Assembly (NCBI GenBank): GCA_030432635.1
Contig: JAUIMB010000001.1
Span: 62,001-126,000, forward strand
Length of the DNA: 64,000 nucleotides
DNA from: Bacteroidia bacterium
Lineage (GTDB): Bacteria; Bacteroidota; Bacteroidia; Flavobacteriales; Flavobacteriaceae
Direction of reading: 5' to 3'
Positions 35,229 through 43,638 of this stretch are shown in pieces. The notes beneath the pieces are model-generated. The model was not told the origin of the DNA, made no database searches, and saw only the letters and a list, made by a program, of their open reading frames with translations. The position numbers and the translations under genes are program-made. Positions within the stretch are counted from its first letter, which is position 1. Each line of letters begins with the position of its first letter.

Positions 35229-35642
35229 ATGAACGATCGATCTACAAACCTTAAGTCTATTCGTCCAACCATAGCGTCAGCGCGTGTTGATGAGCATATG
35301 ACAGCCGATGAATGTTTTCAAAATGCGACATTACGTCCCATTATAAAGATGCAAAACCATTTGCTTACTGAAGTGTTTAAAAATTATATCGCTAAACGAA
35401 AGAATGTGTTTTATGATCTTTCCTTACCAAAACAATTGGCTTATATTGAAAATGCCATCCACAAGGACATGAAGTTTCGTAATTCGGTGAAGGGAATGAT
35501 CATAGGTCAGTTTACGGTTGAAGAGTATAGGATTTATATTCAAAACTCTTCTGCGCTCAACAAGCGTATGATGAATATTGTAAAGGAACGTTTGGTAAAC
35601 AATATTCAATTATTTACACAGCCTTTGGCCAAAGCGATTTAA
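35229..35642 (+). CDS. Conserved protein of unknown function
   Basis: A 137-residue soluble, largely helical protein. Its middle part (KNVFYDLSLPKQLAYIENAI, KDMKFRNSVKGMIIGQFTVEEY) looks conserved in Flavobacteriaceae. I recall relatives labelled glyoxalase in databases, but no glyoxalase motif is visible. The stop overlaps the end of the convergent DUF2461 gene by 4 bases. Confidence 0.65.
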   Translation: MNDRSTNLKSIRPTIASARVDEHMTADECFQNATLRPIIKMQNHLLTEVFKNYIAKRKNVFYDLSLPKQLAYIENAIHKDMKFRNSVKGMIIGQFTVEEYRIYIQNSSALNKRMMNIVKERLVNNIQLFTQPLAKAI

Positions 35643-36319
35643 ATGATAGACTCACCATTTAAATTTGTGGTGAGTACATCGCTCATATAATCAAAAAATG
35701 GTCGTATGGCTTTAAAGGAGGCATCAACGTCTTTCAGGAAATCAACACTAACAACTTCCTTGTCAGAATAGGTTTTAGTGAAGATGTATTGTTTCTTTCT
35801 AATCAAATCTATAGCTGGATGATTTTTGTCAAAGTCCCTAGGAGCGGATTTGAGTTCGTCACCGACAAAATCTCCCCAAACGGATTTAAACTTCTTATTG
35901 GAAATAATCTCACGGATATCCTGATCATCCTGTTCAAACTCACGTCGAATACGTAATAGGTCATCTTTGTTGGGTTCCCAAAACCCTGTTGCAATAAATG
36001 ATTGGTTATTGGGTTGTACATGAACGTAATAGCCACCTCTGAGCTCAGGTTTTTTCCTATGGAACGAACCTCCAAAATGTGTTTTGTATGGTAACTTGTT
36101 TTTCGAAAAACGAACATCACGATAAATACGGAACATTTTGAACGTATCCACATTATCATGCTTATTTAATGTGCTATAAATAGCTTGATACGCTTCCTTG
36201 GCAATGGCTTCATTGGTCTTGAACTCTTTTTTATGTTCGTTGAACCAATCCCTATTATTGTTTTTTTCAAGTTTTTTAAAGAAATCAAGAATGTCCTTCG
36301 AGAAATTTGGAGTAGCCAT
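35639..36319 (-). CDS. DUF2461 domain protein
   Basis: A 226-residue cytoplasmic protein. FLKKLEKNN-type opening (FFKKLEKNNNRDWFNEHKKEF), MFRIYRDVRFSKNKLPYKTHFG and YYVHVQPNNQSFIATGFW are the DUF2461 (TIGR02453) signature. The function is unknown. It is convergent with the gene at 35229, overlapping by 4 bases. The start is followed by MATPNFSKDILDF, which fits the family. Confidence 0.88.
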   Translation of the reverse strand: MATPNFSKDILDFFKKLEKNNNRDWFNEHKKEFKTNEAIAKEAYQAIYSTLNKHDNVDTFKMFRIYRDVRFSKNKLPYKTHFGGSFHRKKPELRGGYYVHVQPNNQSFIATGFWEPNKDDLLRIRREFEQDDQDIREIISNKKFKSVWGDFVGDELKSAPRDFDKNHPAIDLIRKKQYIFTKTYSDKEVVSVDFLKDVDASFKAIRPFFDYMSDVLTTNLNGESII

Positions 36320-36350
36320 GTGCTTTGTGTTTAGTCCAATAAAAGTACAA

Positions 36351-36428
36351 AAAAAGAGACTGTCTGAAAAGTAATTATAATTGTCATTAAGAATGTTGAG
36401 ATCAGAATGACACTTTTCAGACAGTCTT
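36351..36428 (-). terminator. Long bulged terminator hairpin after the gene at 36458
   Basis: AGACTGTCTGAAAAGT (36357-36372) is an exact inverted repeat of 36412-36427. An inner stem TGTCATT (36382-36388) pairs with AATGACA (36406-36412). On the minus strand a T7 run follows. It works as a terminator. The GTCATTCTGA word inside resembles dispersed Bacteroidota repeats, so it may be a repeat copy. Confidence 0.7.
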
Positions 36429-36457
36429 GTAAAACTAGAGTTCTTCTAAAGTTCTAT

Positions 36458-37006
36458 TTAGAACTCTGTATCGGTTTTAAACTCTTTTTCAATAAGCATA
36501 TCCAGCTCTGCGTTGTAATACTCAACGACAAAGTTCCCTTCGTTGTTGAAATAGCCAACTCCTGAATAATTATCTAGATTCAGAATGTAATACGCATTGT
36601 TGACCGATTTAACAGCGTATCCCAGATCTTCCTGTTTTGAGCTCACTATCTTAAATCCTTTATCGTTTTTCGAAAACGCATATTTACCATCGGTATTGGT
36701 ATAATAAACGATTTTTTCTTCCGAATCGTAAAAAGGATCATTGTCATTATCGACACTTATGGTTTTAGTGACTTTTACATCAGGATAGACCCTATTGTTG
36801 TCTATGGTACTATTTTCCTTAGGAGTGGTTATTACGGCTTGCTCCTTCGTGGTAGTGACCTTGACTTTGTTTTCAACTGTTTTTCCGTTTTTTTTGACTT
36901 TAACGGTTTTGGTTTTGGTTTCCTTCGTTTTATCTATTGGTGTTTTTTCCTGAGCATAAACTCCGGTTACCAATAACAAGGAACATATATAAATAAAATG
37001 TTTCAT
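36458..37006 (-). CDS. Secreted protein of unknown function
   Basis: A 182-residue protein with signal peptide (residues 1-18, ending VYAQ). A Lys/Thr-rich low-complexity stretch (TKETKTKTVKVKKNGKTVE) follows, then a globular part with EKIVYYTNTDGKYAFSKNDKG and GVGYFNNEGNFVVEYYNAELD. These resemble short beta-hairpin repeats of the WG/DKP type. First of a row of small envelope genes on the minus strand, ending in the terminator at 36351-36428. Confidence 0.7.
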   Translation of the reverse strand: MKHFIYICSLLLVTGVYAQEKTPIDKTKETKTKTVKVKKNGKTVENKVKVTTTKEQAVITTPKENSTIDNNRVYPDVKVTKTISVDNDNDPFYDSEEKIVYYTNTDGKYAFSKNDKGFKIVSSKQEDLGYAVKSVNNAYYILNLDNYSGVGYFNNEGNFVVEYYNAELDMLIEKEFKTDTEF

Positions 37007-37060
37007 AATTAAAGTTTTAATGGTTAATCTTTAGAATCTGATAGCTTAACTATCGATTAA

Positions 37061-37267
37061 TTAATGGTTATCATCTACAGCATCCTCAACATCATCTGCA
37101 ACATCTTCAGCTGCATCCTTAACGTCGTCGGCAGCATCTTCTATGGCATCTCCAGTATCATCAACTGCTTCCTCGATTTTCTCTTCTGTTGATTTTTGTT
37201 CACGGCAACTTGTCGTGAATAGACTCAAACTAAATAGTGCGATAAATAAATATGTGTATGTTTTCAT
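37061..37267 (-). CDS. Small acidic lipoprotein with helical repeats
   Basis: A 68-residue protein. The signal peptide ends in a lipobox-like TTSC (Cys21). The mature ~47 residues consist almost wholly of an acidic amphipathic repeat (ED-A-ADDV-DA units) with no aromatic residues except a final His. This is the composition of LEA- or apolipoprotein-like helices. It lies between the secreted protein gene and the DUF1328 gene, 39 bases after the latter's stop. Probably an envelope stress protein; that is inference. Confidence 0.75.
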   Translation of the reverse strand: MKTYTYLFIALFSLSLFTTSCREQKSTEEKIEEAVDDTGDAIEDAADDVKDAAEDVADDVEDAVDDNH

Positions 37268-37306
37268 TTTAAAAGTTTTTAGAAGTTAATATGGTTTTAT
37301 GCCTTT

Positions 37307-37468
37307 CTATTTTTTCACCAGTGATTTTAGAAGTGAAAGCACAAAAAGCACTATGAAAATGTAGAAGCATATTTTTGCAATTCCTGCAGATGCTCCTGCT
37401 ATACCACCAAATCCTAAGATTCCGGCAATAAATGCAATGATTATAAAAGCGATTGTCCAGCGTAACAT
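37307..37468 (-). CDS. DUF1328 small membrane protein
   Basis: A 53-residue protein found by reading the minus strand from ATG at 37468 to TAG at 37307. It begins [20 protein letters not shown] and has two hydrophobic segments, with [19 protein letters not shown] between and within them. This matches the DUF1328/YtjA family of stress-associated inner-membrane proteins. Located between Dps and the acidic lipoprotein. Confidence 0.88.
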   Translation of the reverse strand: MLRWTIAFIIIAFIAGILGFGGIAGASAGIAKICFYIFIVLFVLSLLKSLVKK

Positions 37469-37498
37469 AATTAATAATTTTAGTGATTAGAAATTACA

Positions 37499-37517
37499 GT
37501 TCCTGACGATCAGGAAC
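37499..37517 (-). other. Short hairpin upstream of the DUF1328 gene
   Basis: GTTCCTGA pairs exactly with TCAGGAAC around the loop CGA, 31 bases upstream of the DUF1328 start codon. There is no T-run, so it is more likely a leader structure or a palindromic binding site than a terminator for dps. Another 10-base palindrome, CAACGCGTTG, lies near 37560. Confidence 0.45.
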
Positions 37518-37668
37518 CAATTCTAGTAGGTTATCGTAGTGCGTAATGATTTCAATGCAACGCGTTGAGAACGTCTTCTGAAGTTAGGGAGCTTGATAGG
37601 TATTCGTTACCAAGCCTTTGAAATAAATAAGCAGACCTATAAGTGGATACCTAGAAGCCATTTTAGCC

Positions 37669-38172
37669 TCAAGATTCAATCATACTTTGATTTAATTTTT
37701 CAGTAGATTTTTTCGTCCAAGCATCTAACATCCAACTCGATTTTTCGAGTTCCCTGATATAGCCACCAATGAGGTCAACTGTACCTTCATCGTCTGCCAT
37801 TTCAGCTTTTTTAATGACATTGCTCATTTGGGCAAGTAAGATTTTATGGTCTGAAATAATTTCAAGTACCATGTCTTTATCTTCTTGCAAAGGTGACGTT
37901 TCCTTTATCTCAGATATTTCCAAGTAATCTTTTAATTTGCTAATTGGATGATATCTCAGCGTGAGCACGCGTTCGGCTATTTCATCAATTTTGGTTCGTG
38001 CGTCGGTATACAATACTTCAAACTTAGAATGTAAGTCAAAGAAGTTTTCTCCCAATACATTCCAATGGAAATTCCTCAATTTCTGATAGTAAATGTGGTA
38101 GTTGGCGAGAAGTGTATTTAATTCTACAACAACAGGAATTAACTTTTCATCTTTCATATTCAAATAACTCAT
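37669..38172 (-). CDS. dps: Dps family ferritin-like DNA-protecting protein
   Basis: A 167-residue protein. LRNFHWNVLGENFFDLHSKF, LYTDARTKIDEIAERVL holds the inter-subunit ferroxidase ligands (His, His, Asp, Glu) of the Dps dodecamer. It oxidises and stores iron with hydrogen peroxide and protects DNA in stress. An internal ATG five codons in (MKDEKL) is an alternative start. It lies upstream of DUF1328 and the acidic lipoprotein on the same strand, a plausible stress cluster although gaps of 200 bases make separate transcripts possible. Confidence 0.9.
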   Translation of the reverse strand: MSYLNMKDEKLIPVVVELNTLLANYHIYYQKLRNFHWNVLGENFFDLHSKFEVLYTDARTKIDEIAERVLTLRYHPISKLKDYLEISEIKETSPLQEDKDMVLEIISDHKILLAQMSNVIKKAEMADDEGTVDLIGGYIRELEKSSWMLDAWTKKSTEKLNQSMIES

Positions 38173-38290
38173 TTCGTTTCTTTTTTAGTGTTAATAATTA
38201 ATTACACCAATCAAGCTAAGGGATATTTGAAATTTGTCAAGTGATTTAACAGCCTTTAACGGCTTTAAGATTTATTTAACCTAAATTATG

Positions 38291-39361
38291 TTAAAGCCAG
38301 CGCTTTCTTCTAAAATAAATTAACATAATTATGAATAGGATAAGCATTGCTCCAAGAAGGATAAAGTACCCGTTTTTAGTGTGTAATTCGGGCATATTCG
38401 TAAAGTTCATACCATAAATACCAGCTATAAAGGTCAACGGAATGAAAATAGTGGCAATAATGGTCAGCACCTTCATGATCTCATTCATTTTGTTGCTGAT
38501 TATGGTCATGTACATATCCATTAAACTCCAAATCATTTCGCGGTAAAGATCGACTGATTCATTAACTTGGATGATATGATCGTAAAGATCACGTAAATAG
38601 CTATTGGTTTTTTCTTGGATGAATGCACAATCTGCCTTTTCCAAACGATTTATAACCTCTCTCAAAGGATAAATAGAGCGACGGATTTTAAGGATTTCCC
38701 GTTTTAATTTTTGAATTTCACCTGGAGTGGTGTCGTTTACATTATGTCCTTGGAATAATGAGGATTCCATATCTTCCACGCGATCGCCAAAGGCTTCAAT
38801 AACCGTGAAATAATTATCGACCACAGCGTCAAGAATCGTGTACATCAAATAATCTGAGCCTTGTGAACGTATGCGACCTTTGGCAGTATTGAGACGGTCT
38901 CTTAAATCGTCAAACACATCACCATCGGCTTCTTGGAATGTAAGCACATAATCTTCACCAATGATTAAGCTCATATGTTCATAGTGTATATCTTCATCAT
39001 TTTTTATAAATAACATTTTAAATACAATGAACATATAAGTATCGAATTCCTCTAGCTTTGGTCGCTGACTTGTATTTACAATATCCTCTAGGGTTAAGGG
39101 ATGAATATTGTAATGAAGACCAACTTGTTCAATATCCTCTATCTTATTGAGTCCGTTGATGTTAATCCAAGTCACATGATCATTTCCTTGAAAATTAAAC
39201 GCATCCCTAACATCGTTGGAACTGAAACTTTTATGACGGTCTATTGAATAATTTATAATATCAATGTCAGTTACTGTCGCAGTCTTTTTGCCTTTGTAGG
39301 CCATTGTTCCTGGCGGAAGATTGGAGGCTTTATATGACTTTTTTTTCTGTTTGGTTTTCAT
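38291..39361 (-). CDS. corA: CorA magnesium/cobalt transporter
   Basis: A 356-residue protein. A cytoplasmic N-terminal domain with WININGLNKIEDIEQVG and HPLTLEDIVN is followed by the long stalk helix (KREILKIRRSIYPLREVINRLE). Two C-terminal membrane helices hold the signature IYGMNFTNMPEL (GMN, about residue 317) and end in the basic tail YFRRKRWL. It forms a pentameric Mg2+ channel in the inner membrane. Monocistronic. Confidence 0.92.
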   Translation of the reverse strand: MKTKQKKKSYKASNLPPGTMAYKGKKTATVTDIDIINYSIDRHKSFSSNDVRDAFNFQGNDHVTWININGLNKIEDIEQVGLHYNIHPLTLEDIVNTSQRPKLEEFDTYMFIVFKMLFIKNDEDIHYEHMSLIIGEDYVLTFQEADGDVFDDLRDRLNTAKGRIRSQGSDYLMYTILDAVVDNYFTVIEAFGDRVEDMESSLFQGHNVNDTTPGEIQKLKREILKIRRSIYPLREVINRLEKADCAFIQEKTNSYLRDLYDHIIQVNESVDLYREMIWSLMDMYMTIISNKMNEIMKVLTIIATIFIPLTFIAGIYGMNFTNMPELHTKNGYFILLGAMLILFIIMLIYFRRKRWL

Positions 39362-39494
39362 ATGATTTATGATCTGACAAATGATCCCTAAGAGGTTTTC
39401 AGGTTAAATGTATAAAAACTTTTGCTATAGTTGATGGTTATCCAACGATATAAATATGTTATCAAATTGAATGGAATGAATGCTTAGGAATTGT

Positions 39495-39502
39495 TAGTTT
39501 TG
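39495..39502 (+). promoter_or_regulatory. -7 box of the small gene at 39577
   Basis: TAGTTTTG, a perfect match to TAnnTTTG. The nearest upstream TTG leaves a 25-base spacer, longer than usual, so the -33 element is doubtful. Confidence 0.4.
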
Positions 39503-39576
39503 ATTAATTAATGATTCGCTTGCATATTGATTATATTTTTATTAATATGCGAGACTATTACTACAAATACATATAC

Positions 39577-39801
39577 ATGGGAAGACCTCCAACAAGACCA
39601 ATAAAATTCAGAGACGGATTTTATATCGAGATACGCAACAAAGGTAAAAATACTGGAATTAAATTACACAGAGACACCAAAGAACAAATGATGCGCACAG
39701 TAAAGGAATATGAACAAACAAAGGATGTGATCATTTTGGGAGAATCTAAAAACGGAAAATGGGTAAATAAAACACCTATACTTCATGTAGTGGAAGACTA
39801 A
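39577..39801 (+). CDS. Small conserved protein, MGRPPTRP type
   Basis: A 74-residue protein when started at MGRPPTRPIKF. Longer frames start at 39511 or 39550 but would add Tyr/Ile-rich residues without support. Basic, with GFYIEIRNKG, GIKLHRDTKEQMM and VIILGESKNGKWVN. It has no signal peptide. I recall short relatives of this type in Flavobacteriaceae, but no function is known. The fold looks like a small beta-hairpin plus helix. Followed by a strong terminator. Confidence 0.65.
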   Translation: MGRPPTRPIKFRDGFYIEIRNKGKNTGIKLHRDTKEQMMRTVKEYEQTKDVIILGESKNGKWVNKTPILHVVED

Positions 39802-39826
39802 GTATGGTTTACCAACATATGAGCGT

Positions 39827-39876
39827 AAAAACTCAACTTAATTTTGTGAAATACACAATAATAAGTTGAGTTTTTT
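39827..39876 (+). terminator. Intrinsic terminator after the small gene
   Basis: AAAAACTCAACTTA pairs exactly with TAAGTTGAGTTTTT around a 21-base loop and ends in a T-run. Confidence 0.88.
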
Positions 39877-39893
39877 ATTGGTACCAATCGGTT

Positions 39894-39919
39894 TTGTAAA
39901 AACTGAATACATACGTTTG
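39894..39919 (+). promoter_or_regulatory. Promoter of the membrane protein gene at 39970
   Basis: TTG at 39894-39896 and TACGTTTG (perfect TAnnTTTG) at 39912-39919 with a 15-base spacer, slightly short. The leader would be about 45 bases. Confidence 0.5.
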
Positions 39920-39969
39920 AATTTATTTTCATAAATTGTAAATGATAACCAACTAATTCTAATACAATT

Positions 39970-40407
39970 ATGACAGATTATTCAAACAAAAAACCACCTG
40001 TTTGGTTTTGGATTGTTGCTGTTGTAGGACTCATATGGAATGCCATGGGAGTTATGCAATACCTAGCACAAGCTTACAGCACAGAAAGCTTTAAAAGCCA
40101 GTACACAGCAGAACAACTGGAAATTATTTCAAATACTCCAGCTTGGGCCACGGCAGCATTTGCTATTGCTGTATTTACAGGATTTTTAGGATGCGTCTTC
40201 TTGCTACTCAAAAAGCGAATTGCTTATTCATTATTCTTGATTTCACTTATTGGTATTATCGTTCAGATGTACCATAATCTGTTCGTGGTAAACTCTGTGG
40301 ATATTTTCGGAACAATAGCGGCAATTATGGCTGGAGTTATATTGGTGTTCGGACTAATATTACTTTGGTTTTCGAAGTTTTCAATCAAGAAAGGCTGGAT
40401 TAAATAA
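39970..40407 (+). CDS. Four-helix membrane protein of unknown function
   Basis: A 145-residue protein with four hydrophobic segments (about residues 11-30, 58-78, 84-104 and 111-132). PPVWFWIVAVVGLIWNAMGVMQY and the Glu/Tyr-rich first loop (FKSQYTAEQLEIISNTPAWAT) recur in Bacteroidota proteins often labelled sugar transporter without evidence. No transport motif is visible. Ends at a bidirectional terminator. Confidence 0.7.
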   Translation: MTDYSNKKPPVWFWIVAVVGLIWNAMGVMQYLAQAYSTESFKSQYTAEQLEIISNTPAWATAAFAIAVFTGFLGCVFLLLKKRIAYSLFLISLIGIIVQMYHNLFVVNSVDIFGTIAAIMAGVILVFGLILLWFSKFSIKKGWIK

Positions 40408-40490
40408 GCACAAAGTTGTGGACGCAATCTGCATGCTATTCTTTATGTTTTTGGATTGCATCAAACATCTAACCAACCATTTTAATCCAA

Positions 40491-40524
40491 AAAAAGACCT
40501 TAGTTTTAACTAAGGTCTTTTTAT
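40491..40524. terminator. Bidirectional intrinsic terminator between convergent genes
   Basis: AAAAAGACCTTAGTT pairs perfectly with AACTAAGGTCTTTTT around a TT loop (15-bp stem). The A-run on one side and T-run on the other serve both the gene at 39970 (plus) and the kinase gene at 40547 (minus). Confidence 0.92.
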
Positions 40525-40546
40525 TTGTTTACTGTATATCTCAAAT

Positions 40547-41407
40547 TCACAGGGCTTTGGTGTGATAATTCACAAGGCCTTCTATAGGTCTTCTCTCAAA
40601 ATTACCTACAGAAAAGCCTAACTCCTTGGCAACGTCCCTTATTTCATTTTCTGAAAAGAATGCAATAGAACCTGCAAAATGTACAGGTACAGACTGTAAA
40701 ATATCTTTATATTGGAATATCATGTGCTTTGCAAACACACGAATCCCTTTTTTTATAAGCTCTACGATGTATTCTGAATCTTTATTCAAAAACATGAACT
40801 CAGCAAAATTAGCCAAGTAAGCATTAGGATTGGGTTGTTTGTACAGATTGTATTTGATATAATCTGCCTCTAGGTTGTACTTATGTTCAAAAGCAACTTT
40901 GATGTCTTCTGGCATATTGTTGAAATAGTAGTCCTTAAGAAGTTCCTTGCCATAATAATTACCAGAAGCTTCATCCATAATGGTGTATCCCAATGACACT
41001 ACACGCTGATGCAACTTTTGTCCGTCAAAATAACTACAATTTGAGCCAGTTCCCATAATACAAACTATTGCAGCTTCTGTACTATGATTCAAAGTTGCTC
41101 TTACCGCAGCCATTGTATCTTCTTGGACATCGACGGTTGCATTCACAAATATGGATTTCAAAATGTATGATAAAATGGCACGAGGTCGCTCTGTACCACA
41201 ACCTGCACCATAGAAAAATACTTGGGAAGCTTGCTGATGAAATTGTTCAAGTTCTTTGTTCTTTCTTATGATTTTTTCTAGCTTTTTTTCTTTTAAAATA
41301 GCAGGATTAAGCCCTTTGGTTCGGATTTTTTCATGGAGTTGTTTCCCATGTTCATCCACTGCGATCCAATCACATTTTGTAGAGCCACTATCAACAATTA
41401 AAATCAT
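40547..41407 (-). CDS. BadF/BadG-type ATPase, N-acetylglucosamine-kinase-like
   Basis: A 286-residue ASKHA-fold kinase. The N-terminal phosphate-1 motif is VDSGSTKCDWIAVDEHG, phosphate-2 is IMGTGSNCSYFDG, and GYTIMDEASGNYYGKELL follows, as in eukaryotic-type GlcNAc kinases. The C-terminal HFAGSIAFF completes the adenosine site. It probably phosphorylates an amino sugar. It is the last gene of the pfkA-gapA-kinase row (66 bases after gapA), ending at the terminator at 40491, so its product may feed glycolysis. Confidence 0.82.
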   Translation of the reverse strand: MILIVDSGSTKCDWIAVDEHGKQLHEKIRTKGLNPAILKEKKLEKIIRKNKELEQFHQQASQVFFYGAGCGTERPRAILSYILKSIFVNATVDVQEDTMAAVRATLNHSTEAAIVCIMGTGSNCSYFDGQKLHQRVVSLGYTIMDEASGNYYGKELLKDYYFNNMPEDIKVAFEHKYNLEADYIKYNLYKQPNPNAYLANFAEFMFLNKDSEYIVELIKKGIRVFAKHMIFQYKDILQSVPVHFAGSIAFFSENEIRDVAKELGFSVGNFERRPIEGLVNYHTKAL

Positions 41408-41473
41408 AAGTACAATTTAAAAGCAACAGACCTTAATACAAGAATAGCACAAGGTCTGTTGGACATAACATCA

Positions 41474-42502
<1,029 letters not shown>

Positions 42503-42515
42503 CTATACTTCGGAA

Positions 42516-43502
42516 TTATATCGTCATGATATCCGATACTCTTAATAATTCCATATTAATTTTTGATTTTCCTTTTACTGCTTGATCAAATGGTGTTAAG
42601 GCCATGACGTCATTTTTGAGACCAACCATACAATTGGATGTACCATTGATTAAGCTTTCAACGGCTTTTACTCCCATTCGGCTTGCAAGTACACGATCGA
42701 AGCATGATGGCGAACCACCACGCTGCATATGCCCTAAAACAGAAACACGAACTTCATATTCGGTCATGTTTTCTTCAACATAGTCCTTGAGTTCGAATAC
42801 ATTCTTACCAATTTTATCGCCTTCGGCTACCACAACGATACTCGACGATTTGCCAGACTGTTTACTACGTCGAAGTGATTCGAGCAAGCGATCCAATCCT
42901 AAATCTTCCTCTGGGATTAAAATTTCTTCAGCTCCTGCTCCAACACCTACATTCAAAGCGATATGACCAACATCGCGACCCATCACTTCAACAAAGAAAA
43001 GTCGATTGTGCGAACTGGCAGTATCCCTAATTTTGTCAATGGCTTCAACAACGGTATTTAACGCTGTATCATAGCCAAGCGTATGTGTGGTACCCACGAT
43101 ATCATTATCAATGGTTCCAGGAATTCCCATAACAGGAATATCAAATTCCTGACTAAAAATCATAGCACCCGTGAAACTACCATCTCCACCAATGACCACA
43201 AAAGCATCAATATTGGCTTCGACCAATTTGTCATAAGCCTTTTTCCGACCTTCATAAGTCCTAAACTCTTTAGATCGAGCAGATTTCAGAACCGTTCCGC
43301 CTTTATTAATAATGCCTTTAACGCTTCGTGCATTCATGGGAACAAAATCACCCTCGATCATGCCTTCGTATCCTCTATATATTCCAACGCATTCGACATT
43401 ATGAAACACACATGCACGTACTACAGATCGTATGGCAGCATTCATTCCAGGAGAATCTCCTCCAGAGGTCATAACACCTATTTTTTTGATTTTATGTAGC
43501 AT
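42516..43502 (-). CDS. pfkA: ATP-dependent 6-phosphofructokinase
   Basis: A 328-residue enzyme. MTSGGDSPGMNAAIRSVVRA (ATP-binding Gly loop), VVIGGDGSFTGA, GIPGTIDNDIVGTTHTLGYD (catalytic Asp and the PGTIDND signature) and VEVMGRDVGHIAL are all intact. GGDGS rather than GGEDT favours ATP over pyrophosphate. Commits fructose-6-phosphate to glycolysis. First gene of the row with gapA and the sugar kinase. A partial LacI-type site lies 85 bases upstream of the start codon. Confidence 0.95.
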   Translation of the reverse strand: MLHKIKKIGVMTSGGDSPGMNAAIRSVVRACVFHNVECVGIYRGYEGMIEGDFVPMNARSVKGIINKGGTVLKSARSKEFRTYEGRKKAYDKLVEANIDAFVVIGGDGSFTGAMIFSQEFDIPVMGIPGTIDNDIVGTTHTLGYDTALNTVVEAIDKIRDTASSHNRLFFVEVMGRDVGHIALNVGVGAGAEEILIPEEDLGLDRLLESLRRSKQSGKSSSIVVVAEGDKIGKNVFELKDYVEENMTEYEVRVSVLGHMQRGGSPSCFDRVLASRMGVKAVESLINGTSNCMVGLKNDVMALTPFDQAVKGKSKINMELLRVSDIMTI

Positions 43503-43586
43503 GAGAACTCGTTTTGAATAGTAAAACTAGTAAACAAAAACTACAATTTGAATGGAATTTTGGTTTATTTAAGAGGTCTCGAAAAA

Positions 43587-43600
43587 CTCAAACGTTTTCG
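43587..43600. promoter_or_regulatory. Partial match to the sucrose-locus LacI operator
   Basis: CTCAAACGTTTTCG agrees with the operator core CGAAAACGTTTTCG at 12 of 14 positions, with the right half perfect. It lies about 85 bases upstream of pfkA. This could link sucrose sensing to glycolysis or bind another LacI-family protein. Such sites occur by chance in AT-rich DNA. Confidence 0.25.
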
Positions 43601-43638
43601 TTAATAAAAAAATAAAAAAAGTACAGAAATAGGGACTT

